The notes under the pieces were generated by a model, which was not told where the DNA came from, did no database searches, and saw only the letters and a program-made list of their open reading frames with translations. Positions 42,523-49,802 of a stretch of 64,000 nucleotides of DNA are shown here, one piece after another. Numbering within the stretch: position 1 is the first letter of the stretch; the number at the start of each line of letters is the position of its first letter. This DNA is from Fimbriimonadaceae bacterium. GTDB taxonomy: Bacteria; Armatimonadota; Fimbriimonadia; Fimbriimonadales; Fimbriimonadaceae. Location of the stretch: contig CP075365.1 of assembly GCA_019454125.1 (NCBI GenBank), positions 1,792,218 to 1,856,217 of the forward strand, read 5' to 3'. Position numbers and translations under genes: made by a program.

Positions 42523-45408
42523 ATGGCGGCAGACTCCAATACGTACAGCTTCCTGTTCACGGACATCGAGGGCTCGACGCGCCTTTGGCAGGAGAGGCCC
42601 GACGCCATGCGGGTGGCGTTGGCGAGGCACGACGCCCTGTTGCGCGCCTGCATAGAGGGGCACGGAGGCGCCGTTTTCAAGACCGTGGGCGACGCCTTCT
42701 ACTCCGTGTTCACCGACCCTCGCGGCGCCTTGGAGGCTGCCTCCGCCGCCCAGCGGGGGCTCATCGAGGTCACGATCGACGAAGGCGGGGTCGCCTCCCC
42801 CTTGCGCGTCCGCATGGCCCTGCACACGGGGGTGGTCGAGGAGCGCGACGGCGACTACTTCGGCCAGCCCCTCAACCGGGTCGCCCGCCTCCTTGCGACC
42901 GCCTCCGGTGGCCAGACTCTGCTCTCGGTGGCGACTTACGAGCTCATCCGCGACCGGCTCCCACCCGGCACGACCGTCAAGAGCCTCGGCGAGCACCGCC
43001 TCAAGGACCTCGGGCGCCCGGAGACGGTGTTCCAAGCCTGCTTCCCAGACCTGCCCTCCGACTTCCCCCCGATCCGCTCGCTCGACAACCCTGAGCTCCG
43101 GCACAACCTGCCCCTCCAGGTTACGAGCTTCATCGGAAGGGACAGCGAGCTCGCGGCCGTCCACAGCCTCTTGCAGGCGAAGCGCCTCGTGACCCTGACC
43201 GGCTCGGGCGGCACGGGCAAGACGCGGCTCGCCTTGCAGGCTGCGGCTGACGCGATCGACCGCTTCGAGGATGGCGTCTGGCTCGTCGAGTTGGCGGCGC
43301 TGGCCGACCCAGGGCTGGTGCCGCAGGCCACGGCGCAGGCCCTCGACCTTGCCGAGGAGGCCGGCAGGCCGGTCCTGCGGACGCTCGTCGAGTTCCTTGG
43401 AGCCAAGCAGCTCCTCCTCGTCCTCGACAACTGCGAGCACTTGCTGGACGCCGCCGCGCGCCTTGCCGACGCCGTGCTCCGCGAGTGCCCCGGGGTCAAG
43501 GTGCTGACGACGAGTCGCGAGCCCCTCGGCATCTCCGGCGAGACGACCTTCCGGGTGCCCTCGCTCTCGCTGCCGAACCCGGCGCAAGACCGGTCCCCCG
43601 AGGCCCTCGCCCTCTTCGAGGCCGTCCGCCTCTTCGTCGATCGAGCCGTCTCGGTCCACGCCGGGTTCCAGGTCACGAACGACAACGCACCGGCGGTCGC
43701 CTCGATCTGTCACCGCCTCGACGGCATCCCGCTCGCCATTGAGCTCGCCGCCGCGCGGGTGCGAAGCCTGACCGCCGAAGAGATCTCGGAGAGGCTCGAC
43801 TCCCGCTTCCGGCTCCTCACGGGCGGGTCCCGGACCGCCCTGCCCAGGCAGCAGACCCTGCGCTCCCTCATCGACTGGAGCTACGACCTGCTGAGCCCGC
43901 AGGAGCGGCTCCTGCTGGCCCGGCTGTCCGTCTTCGCCGGAGGGTGGACGCTGGAGGCGACCGAGCGCGTCGTTTCCGGCAAGGAGATTGAGGACTGGGA
44001 GACCCTGGACCTGCTGACCAGCCTGGTCGACAAGAGCCTGGTCGTCCCCGAACCGTTGGGCGACGCCATGCGCTACCGGCTGCTCGAGTCGGTGCGCCAG
44101 TACGCGAGGGAGAAACTGGACGGAGGGGGCGAAGGGGCGGCCGTCCGTTCCCGGCACCGAGACTTCTTCCTGGCCCTGGCCGAAGAAGCGGAGCCCCAGC
44201 TCAAAGGAGCGGGCCAAGCGGAGTGGTTGAACCGGCTGGAACAAGAGCACGACAACCTGCGCGCCGCCCTCGAGTGGAGCACGGGGGAGGCGGACCCGGC
44301 GCAGGCCCTCCGGCTGTGCGGGGCCTTGTGGAGGTTCTGGATGGCCAGGGGCCACTTCACCGAGGGCAGGAACTGGTGCCGCCAAGCCCTGGCCCTTGCG
44401 AGCGGGGAGGGGCCCGATCCGGCCCGGGCGGAGGCCCTCAACGGGGCGGGCGTCCTCGATTTCATGCAGGGCGAGTTCTCGGCCGCGCGCGCGAGCTTCG
44501 AGGACAGCCTGGCCGAGTACAGGGCGCTCGCCGACCGGCAGGGCCTCGCCAGCCTTCTCAACAACCTCGGGAACGTGGCCAAGGTCCTGGGCGACTTCCC
44601 CTCCGCGCGCGGCTCCTACGAGGAGAGCCTCGCCATCCGCCGCGACATTGGGGACAAGTATGGGACAGCCGCTTCGCTCGACAACCTCGGCAACGTGGTC
44701 CACAACCTGGGCGACTACGAGACCGCACAGGCCCACTATGAGGAGAGCCTGGCCATCCGACAGGAGATCGGAGACCGGTCCGGGGAGGCGAACGCCCTCA
44801 ACAACCTCGGGATCGCCGCCAGCGCAAACGGTGACAACCAGGCGGCCCGCGCCTACCTGGAAGCGTGCCTCCAGATCCGCACGGAGCTCGGAGACCGGGT
44901 CGGAGTCGCCACCGCGCTCCTAAACCTCGGGCTTGTCGCGCACGAGCAGGGCGACACGGACGCGGCCAGGGCCTTCTTTGAACGGAGCCTCGCCATTCAA
45001 AAGGAGACCGGCAGCCGCACGATCGAGTCCGACACCCACGCCCAGCTCGGCTACTTGGCGCTCTCGCTGGGGGACACGGCCGCCGCCAGCCGCCACCAGG
45101 CGGAGGGTCTCCGGGTGAGAAGGGACCTCGGCGACCGCCTCGGGATCGCCGGCTCGCTCGAGGCGTTCGCGATCCTGAGCGTCATTGGGGGCGAGGCGGA
45201 ACTCGCGGCCCGACTCTTGGGGGCGGCCGCCGCCCTGCGCGAAGCCCTCGGCGCCCCGCCCGAACCCTCGGAACAGCGGGACATCGACGAGAACACCGCC
45301 CGAGCGCGGGGATTGATCGGGGACGCGGAGTTCGAGCGGCTTGTGTCAGAAGGCCGCTCCCAGCCCCTGGAGCAGGCGGTCGAGCACTTGCTCCAGATGC
45401 ACGCTTAA
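42523..45408 (+). CDS. class III adenylate cyclase domain, NB-ARC-type ATPase and TPR fusion protein
   Basis: 961 residues from ATG 42523. Cyclase domain (about 1-180): SFLFTDIEGSTRLW with the metal Asp, KTVGDAFYSVF (Lys and second Asp), and GQPLNRVARLLA (N-x3-R). Then an NTPase: SFIGRDSEL, Walker A GSGGTGKTRLALQA, Walker B LLLVLDNCEHLL, helical arm to about residue 560. Residues about 590-900 carry TPR units such as NNLGNVAKVLGDFPSARGSYEESLAIRR and AAR-related copies. Architecture known in Chloroflexi and Actinobacteria as signalling/regulatory ATPases. The output is unknown. Its 3' end is duplicated within the adjacent repeat array. Confidence 0.85.
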   Translation: MAADSNTYSFLFTDIEGSTRLWQERPDAMRVALARHDALLRACIEGHGGAVFKTVGDAFYSVFTDPRGALEAASAAQRGLIEVTIDEGGVASPLRVRMALHTGVVEERDGDYFGQPLNRVARLLATASGGQTLLSVATYELIRDRLPPGTTVKSLGEHRLKDLGRPETVFQACFPDLPSDFPPIRSLDNPELRHNLPLQVTSFIGRDSELAAVHSLLQAKRLVTLTGSGGTGKTRLALQAAADAIDRFEDGVWLVELAALADPGLVPQATAQALDLAEEAGRPVLRTLVEFLGAKQLLLVLDNCEHLLDAAARLADAVLRECPGVKVLTTSREPLGISGETTFRVPSLSLPNPAQDRSPEALALFEAVRLFVDRAVSVHAGFQVTNDNAPAVASICHRLDGIPLAIELAAARVRSLTAEEISERLDSRFRLLTGGSRTALPRQQTLRSLIDWSYDLLSPQERLLLARLSVFAGGWTLEATERVVSGKEIEDWETLDLLTSLVDKSLVVPEPLGDAMRYRLLESVRQYAREKLDGGGEGAAVRSRHRDFFLALAEEAEPQLKGAGQAEWLNRLEQEHDNLRAALEWSTGEADPAQALRLCGALWRFWMARGHFTEGRNWCRQALALASGEGPDPARAEALNGAGVLDFMQGEFSAARASFEDSLAEYRALADRQGLASLLNNLGNVAKVLGDFPSARGSYEESLAIRRDIGDKYGTAASLDNLGNVVHNLGDYETAQAHYEESLAIRQEIGDRSGEANALNNLGIAASANGDNQAARAYLEACLQIRTELGDRVGVATALLNLGLVAHEQGDTDAARAFFERSLAIQKETGSRTIESDTHAQLGYLALSLGDTAAASRHQAEGLRVRRDLGDRLGIAGSLEAFAILSVIGGEAELAARLLGAAAALREALGAPPEPSEQRDIDENTARARGLIGDAEFERLVSEGRSQPLEQAVEHLLQMHA

Positions 45409-46055
45409 ACCCCCTCCCCACGCTTGGGGAGGGGGAAGGGGGGAGGGGCAAAAGAAGCACTTCCCTCCCCACGCTTGGGGAGGCTCCAGATGCACGCTTA
45501 AGCCCCCTCCCCACGCTTGGGGAGGGGGAAGGGGGAGGGGATGGACACACCGCCGCTCCCAGGCTTGGGGAGGCTCCAGATGCACCCTTAAAACCCCCTC
45601 CCCACGCTTGGGGAGGGGGCAGGGGGGAGGGGCAAAAGAAGCACTTCCCTCCCCACGCTTGGGGAGGGGGAAGGGGGGAGGGGATGGACGCCCCGCCGCT
45701 AAGGGCACTTCCCTCCCCAGCCCCTGGAGCAGGCGGTCGAGGGCTTGCTCCAGATGAACGCTTAAACCCCCTCCCCACGCTTGGGGAGGGGGAAGGGGGG
45801 AGGGGCAAAAGAAACACTTCCCTCCCCACGCTTGGGGAGGGGGCAGGGGGGAGGGGCAAAAGAAGCACTTCCCTCCCCACGCTTGGGGAGGGGGAAGGGG
45901 GGAGGGGCAAAAGAAGCACTTCCCTCCCCAGGCTTGGGGAGGGGGAAGGGGGGAGGGGCAAAAGAAGCACTTCCCTCCCCACGCTTGGGGAGGGGGCAGG
46001 GGGAGGGGCAAACGATGCGCCGCCGCTCCACACGCTTGGGGAGGGGCGGGGAGTG
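45409..46055. repeat. array of about a dozen palindromic CCCTCCCC-ACGCTT-GGGGAGGG elements
   Basis: The core CCCTCCCCACGCTTGGGG (a hairpin with arms CCCTCCCC/GGGGAGGG) recurs about twelve times, mostly 50-51 bases apart, with G-rich spacers and a recurring GGCAAAAGAAGCACTTCC. Some copies have AGGCTT in the loop. The last codons of the upstream cyclase-ATPase gene are repeated within the array: short pieces near 45482-45502 and 45571-45592, and a longer piece around 45717-45766 (CCCCTGGAGCAGGCGG..., ending CGCTTAA). It is not CRISPR: no unique spacers. No gene is supported here. Confidence 0.9.
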
Positions 46056-46064
46056 AGGATCCCC

Positions 46065-46826
46065 CTAACCGCTAGCCACTGACACCCTTCCCACGACCAG
46101 AACCCCGGTCTGCTGCCCCGTGGCCGCGCGTACGAAACGGGTCGCGACGACGTACACTCCCGGCTCGACCGGCAGCGTGTAAGAGAGCGCCCCGGGCTCG
46201 AACCGGTGGAAAGCGGCCGAGGCGAAGCGGCCGGTCGGCTTGCGCCGCACGTTCGGCAACCGCTCCAGAAGGATCTCGGTGACCGACCCCGGCAGGTTCG
46301 GCCCGCTCGCCTGCACCACCAACACCCCCTCCCCAGGCTTGGGGAGGGGGCAGGGGGGAGGGGTGGACGAGGAGCCGCTGCTCCCAGGCTTGGGGAGGGG
46401 GTAGGGGGGAGGGGTGGAGAGCGCCTCCGCGACCGACACCGTGAACGTCACCGGATCGCCGGTGAACTCCGAAGAAGGTGGCGCCACGGGCACCTCGGCC
46501 GTGGGGTCGACCTGCAGCACCTTGGTCCCCAAGGCGCAGAAAGCGTTGAAGCCGCTGGGCCGGTACTCGCCGCCGGTCAGCCGGTTCAGCCGCACCACCG
46601 TCGCCGCATAGTCGTCCCAAGCCCGGGCCCCGTCGTGGCCCAACTCCTGCCACACCGCCGATACCTGCCGCATCCGCTCCGCCGCCGCCCGCTGGGTCGG
46701 GGCCAGCACGCGCCGAAACCGAGGCGGACGCCGAAAGACGAGCCCGCCCGCGCCGTTGACGACGACGATGCCGCCAACTTGACCTGCCACGTCCGAGACC
46801 AGCGCGCCCGGTGCTCCCTTTGCCAT
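46065..46826 (-). CDS. conserved protein paralogous to the gene at 55117, with in-frame repeat insertion
   Basis: 253 residues beginning MAKGAPGALVSDVAGQVGGI, paralogous to the protein at 55117-55830 (both have ARAWDDYAATV / AAWNAFGKT, FNAFCALGTKVLQVDPT / ISAFVELAVKFLQIAPN, FTGDPVTFTV / FTGDTITVSA, and RLPN-RRKP / RLPS-RNRRP segments). Function unknown; the family resembles short DUF6266-like proteins. Between VSVAEAL and VLVVQASG it has about 35 extra residues (STPPPYPLPKPG repeats) coded by two copies of the array repeat from 45.4-46.1 kb. It defines the left end of the accessory island. Confidence 0.6.
   Translation of the reverse strand: MAKGAPGALVSDVAGQVGGIVVVNGAGGLVFRRPPRFRRVLAPTQRAAAERMRQVSAVWQELGHDGARAWDDYAATVVRLNRLTGGEYRPSGFNAFCALGTKVLQVDPTAEVPVAPPSSEFTGDPVTFTVSVAEALSTPPPYPLPKPGSSGSSSTPPPCPLPKPGEGVLVVQASGPNLPGSVTEILLERLPNVRRKPTGRFASAAFHRFEPGALSYTLPVEPGVYVVATRFVRAATGQQTGVLVVGRVSVASG
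46321..46420. repeat. two palindromic array repeats inserted in frame in the 46065 gene
   Basis: CCCCTCCCCAGGCTTGGGG and CTCCCAGGCTTGGGGAGGG, each with the G-rich tail (GGGGGCAGGGGGGAGGGG / GGGGGTAGGGGGGAGGGG), in the middle of a coding region. The paralog at 55117 lacks them. Confidence 0.85.
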
Positions 46827-46883
46827 AAGTCAATTGTCGGCCGCCTCTTCTGCCCTCAACACGCCGTCGAGAGGCCCACGAGA

Positions 46884-46941
46884 TGCCTACAAACCCGGTT
46901 TGTAGGCAGCATGTAGGCATGTTGTAGGCAGTTTGAAGGCA
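46884..46941 (+). promoter_or_regulatory. operator cluster: palindrome plus four 11-bp phased direct repeats
   Basis: A perfect inverted repeat TGCCTACAAAC-CCG-GTTTGTAGGCA (46884-46908) is followed by TGTAGGCA at 46901, 46912 and 46923 and by TGAAGGCA at 46934, spaced exactly 11 bases, one helical turn. It sits in the 290-base gap between the divergent genes 46826 (minus) and 47117 (plus). Such phased repeats suggest cooperative binding of one DNA-binding protein or iterons. Confidence 0.75.
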
Positions 46942-47116
46942 TGTGCCCCCCGCCCAAACCCACCGCCCGCCCGGCTTGACGAACGACTTTGGCCCCGGCC
47001 ATACTGCCAGTGAAGAAGGCGGGACACCCGCAGGGTCGAGACCGCCAGCCGACCGCAAGCCGACCGGTCCAGAGCCAGGCACCACGAGGGAAGCAAGCGA
47101 CAAGAGGCATCTGCCA

Positions 47117-47482
47117 TTGGACGACGAGGGCCGACGGGAAGGCTCGCGACTGGCGCTCCTCCCCTACACCACCCTCTCCCAGTCGAGGGCCAGGGAGGTC
47201 TATCGCTACCTGCGCGACGAGGTGCTCGCCAAAGACCGGGAGAAGGTGACCTACGGAGAGGCCGCCCAGGCCATCGGCTGCCACCCCCGAGTGCTTTCCC
47301 AACCCCTTGGCGTTATCCAGGAACAGTGCCGCGCCATGCACGCCCCGACCATCACCGTCCTGGTCGTGGACGCGGCGACCGGACTCCCAAACGCCGGCTG
47401 CGACGCCACCAACCCCGCCGACGTGGCCGAAAAGCTCGCGGCCGTGCAATCCACAACCTGGCCCCCCCGCCCCTGGTGGTGA
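47117..47482 (+). CDS. small protein with MGMT/ATL-like winged-helix pattern
   Basis: 121 residues from TTG 47117 (AAGAGG ribosome binding site nine bases before); the open frame extends upstream but with non-coding-looking composition. The core EVYRYLRDEV, VTYGEAAQAIGCHPRVLSQPLG, VIQEQCRAMHAP, VLVVDAATGLPN is reminiscent of the winged-helix segment of alkyltransferase-like proteins (the 'YGE-A-x-IG-HPRxV' pattern), but no Cys-active site PCHR is seen. Its promoter holds the phased repeats above. Function unknown; DNA-binding is inference. Confidence 0.45.
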   Translation: MDDEGRREGSRLALLPYTTLSQSRAREVYRYLRDEVLAKDREKVTYGEAAQAIGCHPRVLSQPLGVIQEQCRAMHAPTITVLVVDAATGLPNAGCDATNPADVAEKLAAVQSTTWPPRPWW

Positions 47483-47573
47483 CGGAGCCAGATAAAGGCA
47501 AAGGAACAGGCACCGGAGGATGGATAGCCCGCCCCCAAACGTTGGGGACGGGTAGTCTTTGAGGTCGTCCGGG

Positions 47574-47729
47574 TTAGTTGCCGGTGTAGCCGTTTCGCCG
47601 GGCGTTCGCCACGCAGTCAGCGCGGTTCCTGTACCCCTCGGTCGATGCGCCGACGATCTGGCCGTTAGGCGCGTAGCGCGTCCATCGCCATTCGTTCCGC
47701 GAGTCTTGGTAGATCTTCCATGTGTCCAT
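47574..47729 (-). CDS. DUF1508 (YegP-like) small protein
   Basis: 51 residues from ATG 47729: MDTWKIYQDSRNEWRWTRYA, NGQIVGASTEGYRNRADC, then ANARRNGYTGN. This is one unit of the DUF1508/YegP domain (W-IYKDs-GEWRWRL, NG-ii--SSEGY). A GGAGG lies upstream. Function unknown; YegP proteins are small and highly expressed in some bacteria. Confidence 0.75.
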   Translation of the reverse strand: MDTWKIYQDSRNEWRWTRYAPNGQIVGASTEGYRNRADCVANARRNGYTGN

Positions 47730-47914
47730 GGTGCTTGATGTTCCTCCTTCCCAAGTCGCTTTCGGTCGCCTGAACACGGCCCTGACTCGGGAAGGGGCCT
47801 GCAAGAAGGGCTGAACCGGGATTCCCCATGACTGAAATCCCGACACTCGTCCACCGTTCAGTGCTCACTGAACATTATGACGTCGGATGAGCTTGGATCG
47901 ATGCGCCTCTCTCG

Positions 47915-48523
47915 CTAAACTTTCTTTGTCGAGGGAAGAAGGCTGAGTTGCCCCAGCCGGATCCTGGCCGCTGCCCGGCTCACTTTGGCCAGGTCGGCGA
48001 AAGTGTGCAGTGCCACTTCGATCCCGAGCTGGCTCGCAAGGTGGCGGAACTCCCTTGTTGTCAGATCCGACGGCATCAAGAGATGAGCCGCGAATTTATT
48101 GGCCTGAGCCTCAACCTGGTCGTACTTGTCCACGACCCCGCGCCAGACAGCAGTGTGCTGATTTGCGGCTCCGGGGCAAAAGTCGAGCGCGAGCTGACCA
48201 TAGAAGGGTCCGTGGAGCAAGTGGTGGCCGTACTCGTGGGCAAGAGTAAACCGGCGGCGGCCCTCATGGTTTATCTGGTCGTTGATGTAAATGGTCTTCT
48301 CAGGGAATACGTAGGCCCCCAGAACGTCGTTACCAAAGCGGTCTGGTGGCGAGAAGGACACGACGGGTACGCCTTCGACAATCTCCACCATCTCGTCGAC
48401 GGGGATGGGGAAGCCACAGGGCGCACCCTGGCACCGGTGATAGCGAGCAAGCAAGTCGGCCACTCGGCGCTCCAGGCGCGCTTCAGGGAGGAACTCCACG
48501 CCTACCAAGAAATCAGGAGCCAT
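47915..48523 (-). CDS. ImmA/IrrE family metallo-endopeptidase
   Basis: 202 residues. The zinc motif is TLAHEYGHHLLHG, followed by QANKFAAHLLMPSDL, the typical ImmA/IrrE pair. Members cleave phage-like repressors or stress regulators. It overlaps the XRE regulator gene by 11 bases, a common repressor/anti-repressor arrangement in mobile elements and defence loci. ATG start. Confidence 0.9.
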   Translation of the reverse strand: MAPDFLVGVEFLPEARLERRVADLLARYHRCQGAPCGFPIPVDEMVEIVEGVPVVSFSPPDRFGNDVLGAYVFPEKTIYINDQINHEGRRRFTLAHEYGHHLLHGPFYGQLALDFCPGAANQHTAVWRGVVDKYDQVEAQANKFAAHLLMPSDLTTREFRHLASQLGIEVALHTFADLAKVSRAAARIRLGQLSLLPSTKKV

Positions 48524-48899
48524 CGTTGCTCCCTGCCCCCTCGTCCGCCTTCAGTTGACGCGCCGCTTCTGTGACTCGACGGACTTGCTCGGGTGTCATA
48601 TCTTGAACGGCACGAAACAACTGGAGCATTTCTGTTTGTTCTCCGACCTGATCCCGGGCGACATCTTGCCACCGTCCGGCCAAAGAAACGTACCGGTCAA
48701 GGGGCTGCTCAAGCAGTCGGCACATCTCCTGGAGCCGCTCTATCGTAGGGGGGGCGATCGTCCCGTTCTCGACGCCGCTTATGTAGGTTGGGCTAACCCC
48801 AACGGCAGTGGCGAACTTGCGTAGGGTCAAACCTCGTGCCACTCGGTCGGCTCGGAGGGCTTCCCCAAAAGAGGGCACGTCGGAGCAGTCATCACCCAT
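48513..48899 (-). CDS. XRE-family transcriptional regulator
   Basis: 128 residues. Helix-turn-helix in residues about 10-60: LRADRVARGLTLRKFATAVGV then SPTYISGVENGTIAPPTIERL. The C-terminal half is helical and acidic. Expected to repress its own gene and perhaps the divergent methylase operon; a 12-bp palindrome lies directly before its ATG. ImmA/IrrE encoded next to it is the likely proteolytic partner. Confidence 0.88.
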   Translation of the reverse strand: MGDDCSDVPSFGEALRADRVARGLTLRKFATAVGVSPTYISGVENGTIAPPTIERLQEMCRLLEQPLDRYVSLAGRWQDVARDQVGEQTEMLQLFRAVQDMTPEQVRRVTEAARQLKADEGAGSNDGS

Positions 48900-48903
48900 C
48901 GTT

Positions 48904-48920
48904 CACTCGCGAGTGTACAC
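48904..48920. promoter_or_regulatory. palindromic operator candidate in the XRE promoter
   Basis: CACTCGCGAGTG (perfect 12-bp palindrome) directly followed by GTGTACAC overlap, five bases before the XRE ATG. On the minus strand TACACT is a possible -10, about 12 bases from the ATG with no ribosome binding site, so the transcript may be nearly leaderless. The site would allow autoregulation. Confidence 0.5.
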
Positions 48921-49139
48921 TTCCGGCGGTACCCGAGCATCCTCGGTCGGCTGTCGTGAACGAAAGGCGGCTGAGCCATGCTTCGGGGATAATCGGCGAC
49001 AGAACACGGATGGACACTCGAGCTTCCGGTCAACCGAGGACTTATTGCCGGGTCCGCACCAAAGGCACGGCTAAGAATTCGACCACGGCCGGGCCGAAGT
49101 AAGCTAGTTTGCAGGCGATGCACCTTATGAGGAGAGTAC

Positions 49140-49802
49140 GTGAAGCTCATCAAGTCGAAAGATAGGGTCGCCGAGCACGGGGAGGTGTTCACTCCGGCGT
49201 GGTTGGTCGAGGCCATGCTTGACCTCGTCAAAGGCGAGACGGAGAGGATCGACTCTCGGTTTCTTGAGCCGGCTTGCGGCAGCGGGAACTTTCTTGTGCC
49301 GATCCTGAAGCGGAAGCTGGCGGCGGTGGAGGCGAAGTACGGCAAGTCGGACTTCGAACGGCGGCAGTTCGCGCTCTTTGCGCTCATGTGCATCTATGGC
49401 ATCGAGCTGTTGGAGGACAACATCGCCGAGTGCCGGGCAAACCTCTTGGAGGTCATCACTGAATACCTGAACCTCGAGGCGACCGACGACCTCTACTGGG
49501 CGGCTTCCTACGTCCTCTCGCTGAACATCGTGCACGGGGACGCCATGAAGATGACCACGCACCAGCGCAAGCCGATCTGCTTTGCGGAGTGGGGCTACCT
49601 CGGCAAGGGCAAGTTCCAGCGACGGGACTTCAGCTTGAAGACGCTCACCCAAGCGGCGGCCTATAGCCAAGCATCAACGGCCCAAGAGACAGGATCGCTG
49701 TGGGCAGACAAAGGGAAGGACGCGATTTTCACGCCCGAGCGCACCTTCCCGCCCATGACGATCGCCGAGATGGCGGCCCTGGCCCAAGCGGAGGCGGCGT
49801 GA
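49140..49802 (+). CDS. N6-adenine DNA methylase-like protein lacking the NPPY motif
   Basis: 220 residues from GTG 49140 with a GAGGAG ribosome binding site. Residues about 14-25 read EVFTPAWLVEAM, and motif I is RFLEPACGSGNFLV (residues about 40-52), then YGIELLEDNIAECRANLL and LNIVHGDAM. After that, where the catalytic (N/D)PPY motif should be, there is PICFAEWGY instead. So SAM binding is likely but catalysis by this subunit alone is doubtful. It overlaps the next gene (GTGA), whose product has NPPY. Confidence 0.8.
   Translation: MKLIKSKDRVAEHGEVFTPAWLVEAMLDLVKGETERIDSRFLEPACGSGNFLVPILKRKLAAVEAKYGKSDFERRQFALFALMCIYGIELLEDNIAECRANLLEVITEYLNLEATDDLYWAASYVLSLNIVHGDAMKMTTHQRKPICFAEWGYLGKGKFQRRDFSLKTLTQAAAYSQASTAQETGSLWADKGKDAIFTPERTFPPMTIAEMAALAQAEAA

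Noticed and set aside
42427-44736. 769-codon frame opposite the cyclase-ATPase gene
   Set aside because: Shadow of a GC-rich gene; the plus strand has domains and a start, the minus strand has none.
45346-46011. Long minus-strand frame rich in PLPPPQAWGG repeats
   Set aside because: It is the translation of the palindromic repeat array, open only because the repeat lacks stops in that frame; no start signal or family.
45409-46055. CRISPR array
   Set aside because: Units are palindromic, adjacent spacers are repeats themselves, and no cas genes are near.
46856-47854. 332-codon minus-strand frame through the operator cluster
   Set aside because: It runs through the phased repeats and the YegP-like gene region in a different frame; no conserved motif or start.
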